The notes beneath the pieces are model-generated. The model was not told the DNA's origin and ran no database searches. It was given only the letters and a program-made list of their open reading frames with translations. DNA of 9,985 nt from Frankiales bacterium (lineage in GTDB: Bacteria; Actinomycetota; Actinomycetes; Mycobacteriales; SCTD01). Both the position numbers and the translations under genes were made by a program. Shown here in pieces: positions 1 to 7,520 of this stretch. The stretch lies in assembly GCA_004299215.1 (NCBI GenBank), contig SCTD01000258.1, forward strand, positions 1 through 9,985. The letters are read 5' to 3'. Position 1 is the stretch's first letter. Each line of letters starts with the position of its first letter.

Positions 1-24
1 CCGAAGGTGAGGTGAGGACAGCTC

Positions 25-906
25 ATGGATGACTTCTTCCGGATCCTGGTTATCGCCCTGCTCCTCGGGGGGATCTACGGGCTGGTCGCGATGGGCCTCA
101 GCCTCATCTTCGGTGTGGTCCGGGTGGTGAACTTCGCGCAGGGCGAGCTGGTCATGCTCGGCATGTACGGCGCGTACTTCGCCAACCGCGAGCTCGGGAT
201 CAACGTGTACCTGACCGCGTTCGTGGTCGTGCCCGCGCTGTTCGTCCTCGGGCTGCTCATCCAACGTCTGGTCATCCAGCCGTTGCGGGACGAGGCCGCG
301 ATGCAGCTACTGGCGACGTTCGGGCTGCTGATCCTGTTCCAGAGCGCGGTGCTCGCTGCGACCCGTGGTGACACGTACACGCTGACCGATCGCTTCGCCC
401 GGGACACGTTCAAGTTCGCCTCGGCGAACATCGACTACGGCCGCTTGTCGATCGTCATCGTCACGACGGTGATCGCTGTCGTGCTCCGGCAGGTGATCCA
501 GCAGACGACGTTCGGTCGCTCGATGCGGGCCGTCACCGAGGACCGCGACGCGGCCAGGCTGATGGGGGTGAACGTCGAGCGGACGTTCCTCATCACCTTC
601 GGCATCGGCGCGGCCCTCGCGGGACTGGCCGGCGTCATGCTGGCGCCGGTCTACAGCATCACGCCGCAGATCGGCGCGAACTTCATCTTCGCCGGCTTCG
701 CGGTAGTCGTGGTCGGTGGGCTGGGAAGCGTCACCGGTGCCTACATCGGCGGCTTCCTGATCGGTGCCGTCGAGGCCTTCAGCGGCTACTACCTCGATCC
801 GACGCTGGGCACGGCCTTCTACTTCATGGTGTTCCTGGTCGTGCTGGTCGTGCGGCCGGCCGGGCTGTTCGGACGTCTCGGCTCGGAGAAGGTGGGAGGA
901 CATTGA
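25..906 (+). CDS. livH: Branched-chain amino acid-type ABC transporter permease (LivH family)
   Basis: This is an inner-membrane permease of a hydrophobic amino acid/carboxylate ABC importer, 293 residues, the usual LivH length. Hydrophobic helices run almost throughout. The N-terminal family pattern with FGVVRVVNFAQGE lies at residues 29-41. The cytoplasmic EAA-like coupling loop that contacts the ATPases is at about 164-186 (GRSMRAVTEDRDAARLMG). A glycine-rich VVVVGGLGSVTGAYIGG block follows at 227-243, and the protein ends in the family-typical VVRPAGLFG at 275-283. The ATG at 25 follows a purine-rich GGTGAGGA at 11-18 at a suitable distance. The stop overlaps the next gene by 4 bases, so the two are translationally coupled. 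In this family the substrate cannot be read from the permease: relatives carry amino acids, amides, urea, aromatic acids and other carboxylates. The downstream catabolic genes argue against plain amino acid nutrition. Confidence 0.93.
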   Translation: MDDFFRILVIALLLGGIYGLVAMGLSLIFGVVRVVNFAQGELVMLGMYGAYFANRELGINVYLTAFVVVPALFVLGLLIQRLVIQPLRDEAAMQLLATFGLLILFQSAVLAATRGDTYTLTDRFARDTFKFASANIDYGRLSIVIVTTVIAVVLRQVIQQTTFGRSMRAVTEDRDAARLMGVNVERTFLITFGIGAALAGLAGVMLAPVYSITPQIGANFIFAGFAVVVVGGLGSVTGAYIGGFLIGAVEAFSGYYLDPTLGTAFYFMVFLVVLVVRPAGLFGRLGSEKVGGH

Positions 907-1952
907 GCACCTCGGAAGACGCCGTCGACGCCCAGGACGCGGCGATCCACGGCGTCCGCAGCGGAGCGACGACCAAGAGCTCGCGATTCGTCTGGACCGG
1001 CTACGCGGCCGGAATGGCAGGGCTCCTCCTGCTGCTGCTCGCCGTGCAGGGCGACGCCTACTGGCTCAACATCCTCATCCTGACCCTGCTGTTCGCCGGC
1101 CTCGCGTCGGCCTGGAACATCATCGGCGGATTCGGAGGGCAGCTGTCCCTTGGGCACGGCGTGTTCTTCGCCATCGGCGCCTACACGGTGGGGATCACCT
1201 ACGACAGGTACGGCTGGTCGCCGTGGGCGGCGATGGTGGTCGCCATGCCGATCGCGATGACCGTCGCGGCGCTCACCTCGTGGCCGACGTTCCGCCTGCG
1301 CGGTCCTTTCTTCGCCATGGCGACGCTGGCGCTCAACCAGGTGGCGCTCGTGCTGGCGACGTACTTCGGCAGCGTCACCGGAGGGGTGCAGGGCATCACG
1401 CTCCCCTTCTCGCCGTCGCTGCGCGACCTCGCCTTCGTCGAGCGGTGGAAGTACGCGGTCGTCATGCTGGCCTTCGTCGCGTTGACGGTGGCCGTCGCCA
1501 CCGTCATCAGTCGCAGCAAGCTGGGCTATGCCCTGCGTGCAGTGCGTGAGGACGACGAGGCCGCCGCAGCCGTGGGCTTCAACGTCTTCGCGGTCAAGAT
1601 GCAGGGGATGCTGATCAGCGCCGCGCTGACCTGTCTCGGCGGCAGCTTGTTCGCCGTCTTCGTGCGCTACATCGATCCGGCGTCCGTGCTCGGACTCCCC
1701 GAGGTCGGTGTGCGCATGGTCCTCATCGCTCTCCTCGGTGGCATCGGGACCCTCATGGGCCCCGTCGTCGGGTCGCTGCTGTTCATCCCGGGCATCACCC
1801 TGCTGCAGGGCGAGCTGGCGGGCCAGCGCCCCGGACTCAACCTCGTCGCGGTCGGTCTCGCACTGGTGATCATTCCGATCGCGCTGCGTCGCGGCATTGT
1901 CGGGACTGCTGCGGAGCTCTTCCGGAGCGCCCGAGGAAGGTGGAAGCGATGA
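903..1952 (+). CDS. livM: Branched-chain amino acid-type ABC transporter permease (LivM family)
   Basis: This is the second permease of the importer, expected to pair with the LivH-type protein. It has 349 residues. A soluble, acidic-to-basic N-terminal tail of about 30 residues precedes the first membrane helix (about 32-48). The family block GGFGGQLSLGHGVFFAIGAY lies at 75-94. The EAA-like ATPase coupling loop is at about 207-228 (LGYALRAVREDDEAAAAVG), and a glycine-rich ALLGGIGTLMGPVVGS segment lies at 276-291. The start is a TTG at 903 that overlaps the livH stop (TTGA). A strong GGGAGGA at 894-900 is unusually close to it, while AAGGTGG slightly upstream gives better spacing. No other early in-frame start fits as well. 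The stop overlaps the ATG of livG by 4 bases. Confidence 0.92.
   Translation: MSTSEDAVDAQDAAIHGVRSGATTKSSRFVWTGYAAGMAGLLLLLLAVQGDAYWLNILILTLLFAGLASAWNIIGGFGGQLSLGHGVFFAIGAYTVGITYDRYGWSPWAAMVVAMPIAMTVAALTSWPTFRLRGPFFAMATLALNQVALVLATYFGSVTGGVQGITLPFSPSLRDLAFVERWKYAVVMLAFVALTVAVATVISRSKLGYALRAVREDDEAAAAVGFNVFAVKMQGMLISAALTCLGGSLFAVFVRYIDPASVLGLPEVGVRMVLIALLGGIGTLMGPVVGSLLFIPGITLLQGELAGQRPGLNLVAVGLALVIIPIALRRGIVGTAAELFRSARGRWKR
1933..1940 (+). promoter_or_regulatory. Ribosome binding site that decides the livG start
   Basis: GAGGAAGG lies 8 bases before the ATG at 1949. An alternative in-frame GTG at 1940 would put this Shine-Dalgarno on the start codon itself and add only Met-Glu-Ala. The ATG also makes the classic ATGA stop/start overlap with livM, so 1949 is preferred. 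Confidence 0.7.
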
Positions 1953-2680
1953 CGTCGACAGCAGCCCCGTTGCTCGAGAGCGACGCGGTCGTCCGGAAGT
2001 TCGCCGGGATGACGGCGGTGGACCAGGTGTCGATCAACCTCAGGCAGGGCGACCTCCTCGGGATCATCGGTCCGAACGGCGCCGGCAAGACGACGCTGTT
2101 CAACCTGCTCACTGGCCAGCTCCGCCCGAACAGCGGCCACGTGCGCTTCCGCGGCGAGGACATCACCGGCCTGTCGGTTCACCAGCGGGTCCGGCTGGGA
2201 CTGGGGCGGACCTTCCAGGTGGTGCGGCCGCTGCCCGACCTGTCCGTGCTCGAGAACACCATGATGGGCGCCTTCCTCAAGCACCGTCGGCGATCCGACG
2301 CCGAGGACAAGGCCTATCAGGTGCTCGAGGAGGTGGGCCTCGCGGCGGTGGCCAAGGATCGGGCGGGGGACCTCCCGCTGGCCCGGCGCAAGCGGTTGGA
2401 GGTCGCGCGGGCGCTCGCCACCGAGCCGGCGGTGCTGCTGCTCGACGAGGTGATGGCCGGGCTGAACCCGACCGAGATCGGCCACGCGGTCGATCTCTTC
2501 AAGGATCTTCACGAGAAGGGGATGACGCTCGTGCTCATCGAGCACAACCTGAAGGTCGTCCGCACCCTCTCCCGGCACGTGGTGGTCCTGGACCACGGAG
2601 CAGTCCTCGCCGAGGGCACTCCGACGGAGGTCCTGCAGCATCCCGACGTCGTCCGGGCCTACCTCGGGAACCGGAGGTAA
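1949..2680 (+). CDS. livG: ABC transporter ATP-binding protein (LivG family)
   Basis: This is a cytoplasmic ATPase subunit, 243 residues from the ATG. Walker A is GPNGAGKT at 41-48, the Q-loop glutamine is Q90 (GRTFQ), Walker B with catalytic glutamate is VLLLDE at 162-167, the D-loop region is GLNP at 171-174 and the switch histidine is H199 (LIEHN). The extended, less conserved helical insert after the Q-loop and the C-terminal HPDVVRAYLG are LivG features. The ABC signature is aberrant: at 142-148 it reads LPLARRK instead of an LSGGQ-like motif. The following RLEVARALATEP is normal, so this is not a frameshift. The gene overlaps livM by 4 bases and its TAA is 2 bases before livF. It should form a heterodimeric motor with LivF. 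Confidence 0.93.
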   Translation: MTSTAAPLLESDAVVRKFAGMTAVDQVSINLRQGDLLGIIGPNGAGKTTLFNLLTGQLRPNSGHVRFRGEDITGLSVHQRVRLGLGRTFQVVRPLPDLSVLENTMMGAFLKHRRRSDAEDKAYQVLEEVGLAAVAKDRAGDLPLARRKRLEVARALATEPAVLLLDEVMAGLNPTEIGHAVDLFKDLHEKGMTLVLIEHNLKVVRTLSRHVVVLDHGAVLAEGTPTEVLQHPDVVRAYLGNRR

Positions 2681-2682
2681 CG

Positions 2683-3393
2683 ATGGCTCTCCTCGAGGTA
2701 CGCGACCTGCACTCCGGCTACGGCGACCTGCCCGTCGTCCGCGGCGTGAGCTTCGACGTCGACGCCGGCGGGATCGCCACCGTCGTCGGACCGAACGGCG
2801 CCGGCAAGACGACGCTGCTGAAGACCGTGACAGGTCTGGTCCGGGTCTGGAGCGGAACCGTCACCTTCGACGGCCAGGACCTGGGCGACATCCCCGCGCA
2901 CGCGCGTCCGGAGCTCGGGCTCGTGATGGTCCCCGAGGGGCGCAAGCTCTTCCCGTTCATGACGGTGGAGGAGAACCTGCAGATGGGCGGCTACGCGAAG
3001 AGCGCCCGTCCGCACCTGTCCGCGAGCCTCGACGAGGTGTACGAGCTGTTCCCCGTCCTGCTCGAGCGACGCAAGCAGCTCGGCGGGTCGCTGTCCGGGG
3101 GCGAGCAGCAGATGTGCGCCATCGGCCGCGCGGTCATGGCCAAGCCGAAGCTGCTCATCCTCGATGAGCCGTCGCTGGGTCTGGCCCCCATCATCGTGGA
3201 GCGGATCCTGTCGCTGGTCCGCCAGCTGGCGGACAAGGGCATGACGGTCATGCTCGTCGAGCAGAACGTGCACGACGCGCTGGACATGGCCGACCGGGGC
3301 TACGTGCTCGAGCAGGGCGAGGTGGTGATGACCGGCACCGGCCAGGAGCTGCTGGCTCGGGACGACCTGCAGGCGGCCTACCTCGGCATCTGA
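2683..3393 (+). CDS. livF: ABC transporter ATP-binding protein (LivF family)
   Basis: This is the second ATPase subunit, 236 residues. Walker A is GPNGAGKT at 36-43. The Q-loop position reads VMVPEGRKLF (80-90) with Glu instead of Gln, as is usual in LivF. The signature LSGGEQQ is at 137-143, Walker B LLILDE at 157-162, and the switch residue is Gln194 in LVEQN, again normal for LivF. The open frame extends upstream to 1897, but the true start is the ATG at 2683. It follows GGAGG (2673-2677) with 5-base spacing, and the family-typical MALLEVRDLHSGYG begins there; the upstream extension is a shadow of livG. It is the last transporter gene; a 53-base gap separates it from the catabolic genes. 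Confidence 0.95.
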   Translation: MALLEVRDLHSGYGDLPVVRGVSFDVDAGGIATVVGPNGAGKTTLLKTVTGLVRVWSGTVTFDGQDLGDIPAHARPELGLVMVPEGRKLFPFMTVEENLQMGGYAKSARPHLSASLDEVYELFPVLLERRKQLGGSLSGGEQQMCAIGRAVMAKPKLLILDEPSLGLAPIIVERILSLVRQLADKGMTVMLVEQNVHDALDMADRGYVLEQGEVVMTGTGQELLARDDLQAAYLGI

Positions 3394-3446
3394 CGGCGCG
3401 CGATCGTCACCGTTCCCCTCGCCACGACCCCCGTCTGGAGGACCGC

Positions 3447-4499
3447 ATGCCCACGCCACGGCAGGACGACCTTCGTACGCTGGTGTGCATCCGCCCCCCA
3501 GGGTGGGTGACCCCGACGTCCGGACCCGTGCTGGACCTGGTGGCGTGGGTGGAGCGGGCGGAGCGGCTGGGCTTCGACGGCGCCTTCGTGGGCGACCGGA
3601 TGCTGTCCGAGGCCGTGAGCCAGACCGGCTCGGTCGTCTACGGCGCCTCCATGCTCGACGTCACGGTCGCGCTGGCCACCATGGCGGCGCGCACCGAGCG
3701 GATCCTGCTCGGCCCCCTGGTGCTGGTGTTCCCGTACCGCCACCCGGTTCAGCTGGCCAAGACCTTCGCATCGCTCGATGCGGCGTCCGGTGGTCGCCTC
3801 GTCGTCGGTGCCGGGATCGGCTGGAACGCAAGGGAGTTCGACGTCCTGGGGATTCCGATGGACGGGCGCGGCGAGCGCTTCGAGGAGGCCCTCTCCCTCG
3901 TGCGGAGGCTCTGGAGCGGCGAGCCGGTCTCGCACGACGGTCCGACGTGGACCTTCACCGACGTCCAGGTCGTGCCCCCGCCGGTCCGCCCTGGCGGCCC
4001 GCCCCTGTGGCTGGCGTCCTTCTCGCCCGGCCAGCGGCTCGACTGGACCGACGAGCTGCCGCCGCTCGCGCAGAGGCAGCTCGACCGGGTCGGTCGGCTC
4101 GCCGACGGCTGGGTGCCGCTGGTCTACTCCGCCTCGGCCAAGCGCAGGCTCGCCGCGAGCACCCTCGCCTCGGCCTGGCAGCTGGTGCTGGACAGCGCGA
4201 CGCGGGTCGGACGCGACCGGCAGGACCTCGACTTCGTCTTCTCCGACTGGTGCTACGTGCTGGAGGGCGACGGCGCGGTCGAGCGCTGCCAAGCCGCCCT
4301 CGCGCGCTTCTTCGACGGCAGCTGGGAGGACGCGCTGCGGACGTACACGATCGGCAGTCGTGAGGAGGTCCTGGAGAAGGTGCGGGCCCACACCGCCGGC
4401 ATCGACCGCGTCGACGCCTATGTCCTGACGCCGCTCTCCGACGAGATCGAGCAGATGGATCTGCTCGCCGACCTGGCGCAGCAGCTGCGCGCCGCATGA
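3447..4499 (+). CDS. LLM-class flavin/F420-dependent oxidoreductase (luciferase-like fold)
   Basis: This is a soluble redox enzyme of the bacterial luciferase-like superfamily, 350 residues, of the type often annotated as F420-dependent in actinobacteria. Signs are an N-terminal AERLGFDGAFVGDR block (38-51), the TERILLGPLVLVFPYRHPVQLAKTFASLD strand-helix region (83-111), the hallmark SGGRLVVGAGIGWNAREF (114-131) and the ERFEEALSLVRRLWSG segment (143-158) followed by PPPVRPGGPPLWLA. The family includes F420-dependent dehydrogenases and reductases, FMN-dependent monooxygenases and type II Baeyer-Villiger monooxygenases. The sequence alone does not decide between F420 and FMN. The ATG at 3447 follows GGAGGA (3437-3442). 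It lies 53 bases after livF and 13 bases before the SDR gene. In context it likely oxidises or oxygenates the imported compound or a derivative. Confidence 0.88.
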   Translation: MPTPRQDDLRTLVCIRPPGWVTPTSGPVLDLVAWVERAERLGFDGAFVGDRMLSEAVSQTGSVVYGASMLDVTVALATMAARTERILLGPLVLVFPYRHPVQLAKTFASLDAASGGRLVVGAGIGWNAREFDVLGIPMDGRGERFEEALSLVRRLWSGEPVSHDGPTWTFTDVQVVPPPVRPGGPPLWLASFSPGQRLDWTDELPPLAQRQLDRVGRLADGWVPLVYSASAKRRLAASTLASAWQLVLDSATRVGRDRQDLDFVFSDWCYVLEGDGAVERCQAALARFFDGSWEDALRTYTIGSREEVLEKVRAHTAGIDRVDAYVLTPLSDEIEQMDLLADLAQQLRAA

Positions 4500-4512
4500 G
4501 AGAGGAGCGGCG

Positions 4513-5271
4513 TTGAGGAGCGACGACCTGCGCGACAAGGTGGCCGTGGTGACGGGGGCCGGGTCGGGCATCGGCCTGGCCTGCGCCCTTCTGCTCGCCC
4601 GGCGCGGTGCCGTGGTCGCGGCGCTCGACGTCGACGTCGACGCGGCGGAGCGCGTCTGCTCCGCGATCACCGACGGGGGCGGCCGGGCGCGACCCTACGA
4701 GGTGGACGTGACCGACGCCGCGGCCGTCGACGCCACCTTCCGCGTCGTGGTCGACGACCTGGGCGGCGTGCACGTGCTGGTCAACAACGCCGGCCTCGCC
4801 CTGCCGATGGTGCCGCTCGCAGACCTGGACGACGACGGCTGGCGACGGGTCATGTCGGTGAACCTCGACGGGCTGTTCTTCTGCCTGCGTGCGGCGCTGC
4901 GGATCATGCGCAGCAGCGGTGGCGGATCGGTCATCAACATGTCCTCGGTGCTCGGCGCGGTCGGCCGCCACCACTCGGCGGCCTACGTCGCGAGCAAGCA
5001 CGCCGTCGTGGGGCTGACCCGCGGGGCGGCGATCGACCACGGGACGGACGGCATCCGCGTCAACGCGGTCGGACCGGGATTCATCCGCACCCCGCTGCTG
5101 GAGAGCAGGCACACCGAGCAGGGGCTGGAGGAGCTGGCCTCCGGCTGGCCGCTCCGCCGCGTCGGCCGGCCGCAGGAGGTCGCCGAGATGGTGGCCTGGC
5201 TGGCCAGTGACGCGTCGTCGTACGTGACCGGCGCCTACCTGCCGGTGGACGGGGGTTACCTCGCGGTGTGA
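4513..5271 (+). CDS. NAD-dependent short-chain dehydrogenase/reductase (classical SDR)
   Basis: This is a cytoplasmic oxidoreductase, 252 residues, the standard classical SDR length. The Rossmann motif TGAGSGIG is at 14-21, and acidic residues end the second strand (D39, D41), indicating NAD(H) over NADP(H). VDVTD is at 64-68 and NNAG at 91-94. The catalytic tetrad reads N117, S145, Y158 and K162 (YVASK). VGPGFIRTPL at 186-195 and a C-terminal YVTGAYLPVDGGY complete the fold. The probable reaction is reversible alcohol/ketone interconversion; the substrate is unknown. The start is TTG at 4513 with AGAGGAG at 4501-4507, 5 bases away; the Rossmann strand begins 10 residues in, so a later start is unlikely. 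It sits 13 bases after the LLM gene, clearly co-transcribed. Confidence 0.92.
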   Translation: MRSDDLRDKVAVVTGAGSGIGLACALLLARRGAVVAALDVDVDAAERVCSAITDGGGRARPYEVDVTDAAAVDATFRVVVDDLGGVHVLVNNAGLALPMVPLADLDDDGWRRVMSVNLDGLFFCLRAALRIMRSSGGGSVINMSSVLGAVGRHHSAAYVASKHAVVGLTRGAAIDHGTDGIRVNAVGPGFIRTPLLESRHTEQGLEELASGWPLRRVGRPQEVAEMVAWLASDASSYVTGAYLPVDGGYLAV

Positions 5272-5295
5272 GCGCACCCGCGACGCCCTGAAGGA

Positions 5296-5320
5296 GCGCC
5301 CGGCCACAGGGGCCCGGCGC
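5296..5320 (+). other. Intergenic hairpin before the lactonase-like gene
   Basis: Symmetric inverted repeat: GCGCC (5296-5300) pairs with GGCGC (5316-5320) and GGCC (5302-5305) with GGCC (5311-5314). There is one C/C mismatch and a 5-base ACAGG loop. It ends 4 bases before the AGAGGAG ribosome site (5325-5331) of the next gene and has no T-run. It could be an RNA-processing or stability element or a weak attenuator; function is inferred only from position and pairing. Confidence 0.45.
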
Positions 5321-5337
5321 CGAGAGAGGAGTGCTCC

Positions 5338-6264
5338 ATGCGTTTCCTGACCGACGGCCTGCGCTTCCCCGAGGGCCCCGTCATGCTCAAGGACGGCGGT
5401 GTCGCGGTGGTCGAGCTGGCCTCCGGCGCCATCACCGCGGTCGACCAGTCCGGCGCCAAGCGGCAGATCGCCATGACCGGGGGCAGTCCCAACGGGCTGG
5501 CCTGGGGACCGGACGGGATGCTCTACGTCTGCAACAACGGCGGCCTCAACTGGATCGAGAAGGACGGCCTGCTGCGCGCGCACGGCCAGGCCGACGACTA
5601 CAGCGGCGGTCGGATCGAGCGGGTCGACCCCGACTCGGGCGAGGTGAGCCGGCTCTACGACCGCTGCGGCGATCACCCGCTGAGCGGACCCAACGACATC
5701 GTCTTCCCGCCCGTCGGCAGCCCGAGCGACGGCGGCTTCTGGTTCACCGACATCGGCAAGCACCGGGCGCGGGACCGCAACCACGGCGGTGTCTACTGGG
5801 CGACCATCGACGGCAGCACGATCATCGAGGTCGCCTTCCCGGTTCCCGGCGGCGCCAACGGGATCGGCCTGAGCCCGGACGGAAGCACGCTCTACGTCGC
5901 CGAGACCGACACGGCCAGGATCTGGGCCTGGGACGTGGAGGGGCCCGGTCAGCTGCGCAAGGAGCCGTGGCCGAGCCCGCACGGCGGCCGGCTGCTGGCC
6001 ACGCTGCCTGGCTTCACCCGGCTGGACAGCCTGGCGATCACGGCCGCCGGCAACATCGTGGTGGCGGCGCTCTACTCGAGCACGATCACCACCGTCAGCC
6101 CCGCCGGCGAGATCGTCGACGTCGTCCCGGTGCCAGACGCGATGCCGACCAACATCTGCTTCGGCGGCGACGACATGAGCACCGCCTACATCACCCTGTC
6201 GACGACCGGCCGACTCCTGCAGATGCCCTGGCGCGAGCCGGGTGAGCCGCTGCCGTACGGCTGA
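5338..6264 (+). CDS. SMP-30/gluconolactonase/LRE-family lactone hydrolase
   Basis: This is a six-bladed beta-propeller hydrolase of the SMP-30/gluconolactonase family, 308 residues, with no signal peptide, so cytoplasmic. Metal and substrate positions can be matched to the family: E12 in FPEGP, N119 in GPNDIVF, N174 in GGANGIGLSPDG, and D230 in LDSLAIT, each followed by the propeller-blade pattern GxxLYVA or equivalent. Further blades are seen at SPNGLAWGPDGMLYV (50-64) and DGGFWFTDIGKH (131-142). Members hydrolyse sugar lactones and other small lactones using a divalent metal. Start ATG 5338 follows AGAGGAG with 6-base spacing. It is 66 bases after the SDR gene, the largest gap inside the unit. 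Next to two oxidoreductases and a CoA-transferase, it may open a lactone made in the pathway; a gluconolactone-type substrate is also possible. Confidence 0.87.
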   Translation: MRFLTDGLRFPEGPVMLKDGGVAVVELASGAITAVDQSGAKRQIAMTGGSPNGLAWGPDGMLYVCNNGGLNWIEKDGLLRAHGQADDYSGGRIERVDPDSGEVSRLYDRCGDHPLSGPNDIVFPPVGSPSDGGFWFTDIGKHRARDRNHGGVYWATIDGSTIIEVAFPVPGGANGIGLSPDGSTLYVAETDTARIWAWDVEGPGQLRKEPWPSPHGGRLLATLPGFTRLDSLAITAAGNIVVAALYSSTITTVSPAGEIVDVVPVPDAMPTNICFGGDDMSTAYITLSTTGRLLQMPWREPGEPLPYG

Positions 6265-6282
6265 GACCCCTATCCGACCCCT
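6265..6282 (+). repeat. Short direct repeat GACCCCT with 11-base period
   Basis: GACCCCT occurs at 6265-6271 and again at 6276-6282, exactly 11 bases apart (one helical turn). It fills the short gap between the lactonase-like stop and the AAGGAG ribosome site (6287-6292) of the CoA-transferase. It could be a protein-binding direct repeat or chance; the sequence gives no way to choose. Confidence 0.25.
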
Positions 6283-6299
6283 CTGCAAGGAGATCCGCC

Positions 6300-7517
6300 G
6301 TGCCCGAGAACACCGCTGCCTCCGGTCCGACCGGACCGCTCACCGGCGTGAAGGTCGTGGAGTTCGCGCAGGTCATCGCGGGACCGCTGGCCGGCACGCT
6401 GATGGCCGACCTCGGTGCCGACGTCGTCCACGTCGAGGCGCCCGGCCGAGGCGACAGCGCGCGCTACATGGGACCGGACAAGGACGGCGCCCACCTGTGG
6501 TGGAAGGTGCTGGGGCGCAACAAGCGCTCGGTGACGCTGGACATGCGCGTGGACGAGGGACGGGCGACCGCGCGACGCCTGGTCGCCTGGGCGGACGTCG
6601 TGATCGTGACGTTCCGCGCGGACACGGTGGAGAAGTACGGCCTGGACTGGACCAGCGTGCAGGCGGTCAACCCGTCTGCCGTCCTGCTGCAGGTGTCCGG
6701 CTACGGCGCCCGCACCAGCAAGCGGAACCTGCCCGGCTTCGGGAAGATGGGTGAGGCCCGCAGCGGGCTGGTCCACCTCACCGGGTTCCCGGACGGACCG
6801 CCGGTGCACACCGGCTTCTCGCACGGCGACGCCACCACAGGCCTGATGGGAGCCTTCGCCGTCATGGCAGCGCTGCACCGGCGCGAGCGGGACCCGGAGC
6901 GCAAGGGGGAGTGGATCGACCTCGCGCTGTCCGACACCCTCTTCCGCCTGGTCGAGTGGCAGGTCATCCTGCGCGACCAGCTGGGCTACGCCCCGAACCG
7001 GTCCGGCAACCAGCTGGCGGTGGCCCCGGCCGCGGTCGTCAACGTCTTCCGCGCCGCTGACGGCGGCTGGGTGACGGTGACCTCCGGCACGCCGCGCTCG
7101 GTGCAGAACATCGCCCGCCTGCTGGGATTCGACCCGGAGCAGTACTCCACGCAGGCGGCCCAGGTGGCCGGGACCCAGCAGCTCGACGACGGCCTGCGCG
7201 CATGGATCGCCGAGCACGACACGGCCGAGTGCCTGCGGGTGATGGAGGCGGCCGGCGTCGTCGCCTCGAAGGTCTACGACATGGACGACATCCTGTCCGA
7301 CCCGATCGTGGCGGAGCGGCAGTCCGTCGTCACCGTCGACGACCGCGACCTCGGACCGGTGCGGATGCAGGGCGTGGTCCCGACGTTCGTCAACGACGAG
7401 GGAGCCGTCTGGCGCACCGGTCCGGAGCTCGGGGAGGACAACGACGTCGTCTACGGCGAGTGGCTGGGACTGACCGAGGACCAGCGAGCCGCGCTGGCGG
7501 CCGACGGGGTCATCTAG
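6300..7517 (+). CDS. Class III CoA-transferase (CaiB/BaiF family)
   Basis: This enzyme moves CoA between carboxylic acids through an aspartyl-CoA thioester; 405 residues, typical length. The N-terminal signature runs from VKVVEFAQVIAGPLAGTLMADLGADVVHVE (17-46), with GRGDSAR at 49-55 and a GRNKRSVTLD block at 72-81. The catalytic Asp is D177 in SHGD, matched to Asp169 of formyl-CoA transferase, followed by GLMGAFAVMAALHRRE. The residue equivalent to formyl-CoA transferase Glu140 appears to be Gly148 (FGKMGEA), with a Glu at 152 instead. Start is GTG at 6300 with AAGGAG at 6287-6292 and 7-base spacing. It probably activates the pathway acid to its CoA thioester using another acyl-CoA as donor, in contrast to an ATP-using ligase. 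The substrate is unknown. Confidence 0.92.
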   Translation: MPENTAASGPTGPLTGVKVVEFAQVIAGPLAGTLMADLGADVVHVEAPGRGDSARYMGPDKDGAHLWWKVLGRNKRSVTLDMRVDEGRATARRLVAWADVVIVTFRADTVEKYGLDWTSVQAVNPSAVLLQVSGYGARTSKRNLPGFGKMGEARSGLVHLTGFPDGPPVHTGFSHGDATTGLMGAFAVMAALHRRERDPERKGEWIDLALSDTLFRLVEWQVILRDQLGYAPNRSGNQLAVAPAAVVNVFRAADGGWVTVTSGTPRSVQNIARLLGFDPEQYSTQAAQVAGTQQLDDGLRAWIAEHDTAECLRVMEAAGVVASKVYDMDDILSDPIVAERQSVVTVDDRDLGPVRMQGVVPTFVNDEGAVWRTGPELGEDNDVVYGEWLGLTEDQRAALAADGVI

Positions 7518-7520
7518 CTG

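Noticed and set aside
1897..2682. Long N-terminal extension of the livF frame
   Set aside because: This stretch is out of frame over livG and gives Arg/Gly/Pro-rich nonsense. The conserved LivF start and ribosome site place the start at 2683.
3391..3409. TGACG/CGTCA inverted repeat after livF as an operator or terminator
   Set aside because: Only 5 bp pair, it includes the livF stop codon, and the inner bases do not extend the stem.
4625..4641. Near-tandem CGACGT repeat in the SDR gene
   Set aside because: It simply encodes alternating Asp-Val after the second Rossmann strand with GC-ending codons; too short to call a functional repeat.
3955..6288. 777-codon open frame on the minus strand across the LLM, SDR and lactonase genes
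   Set aside because: It is antisense to three clear enzyme genes. The translation is a low-complexity run rich in Arg, Ala, Gly, Val, Asp and His with no recognisable domain, as expected from high GC codon-position bias.
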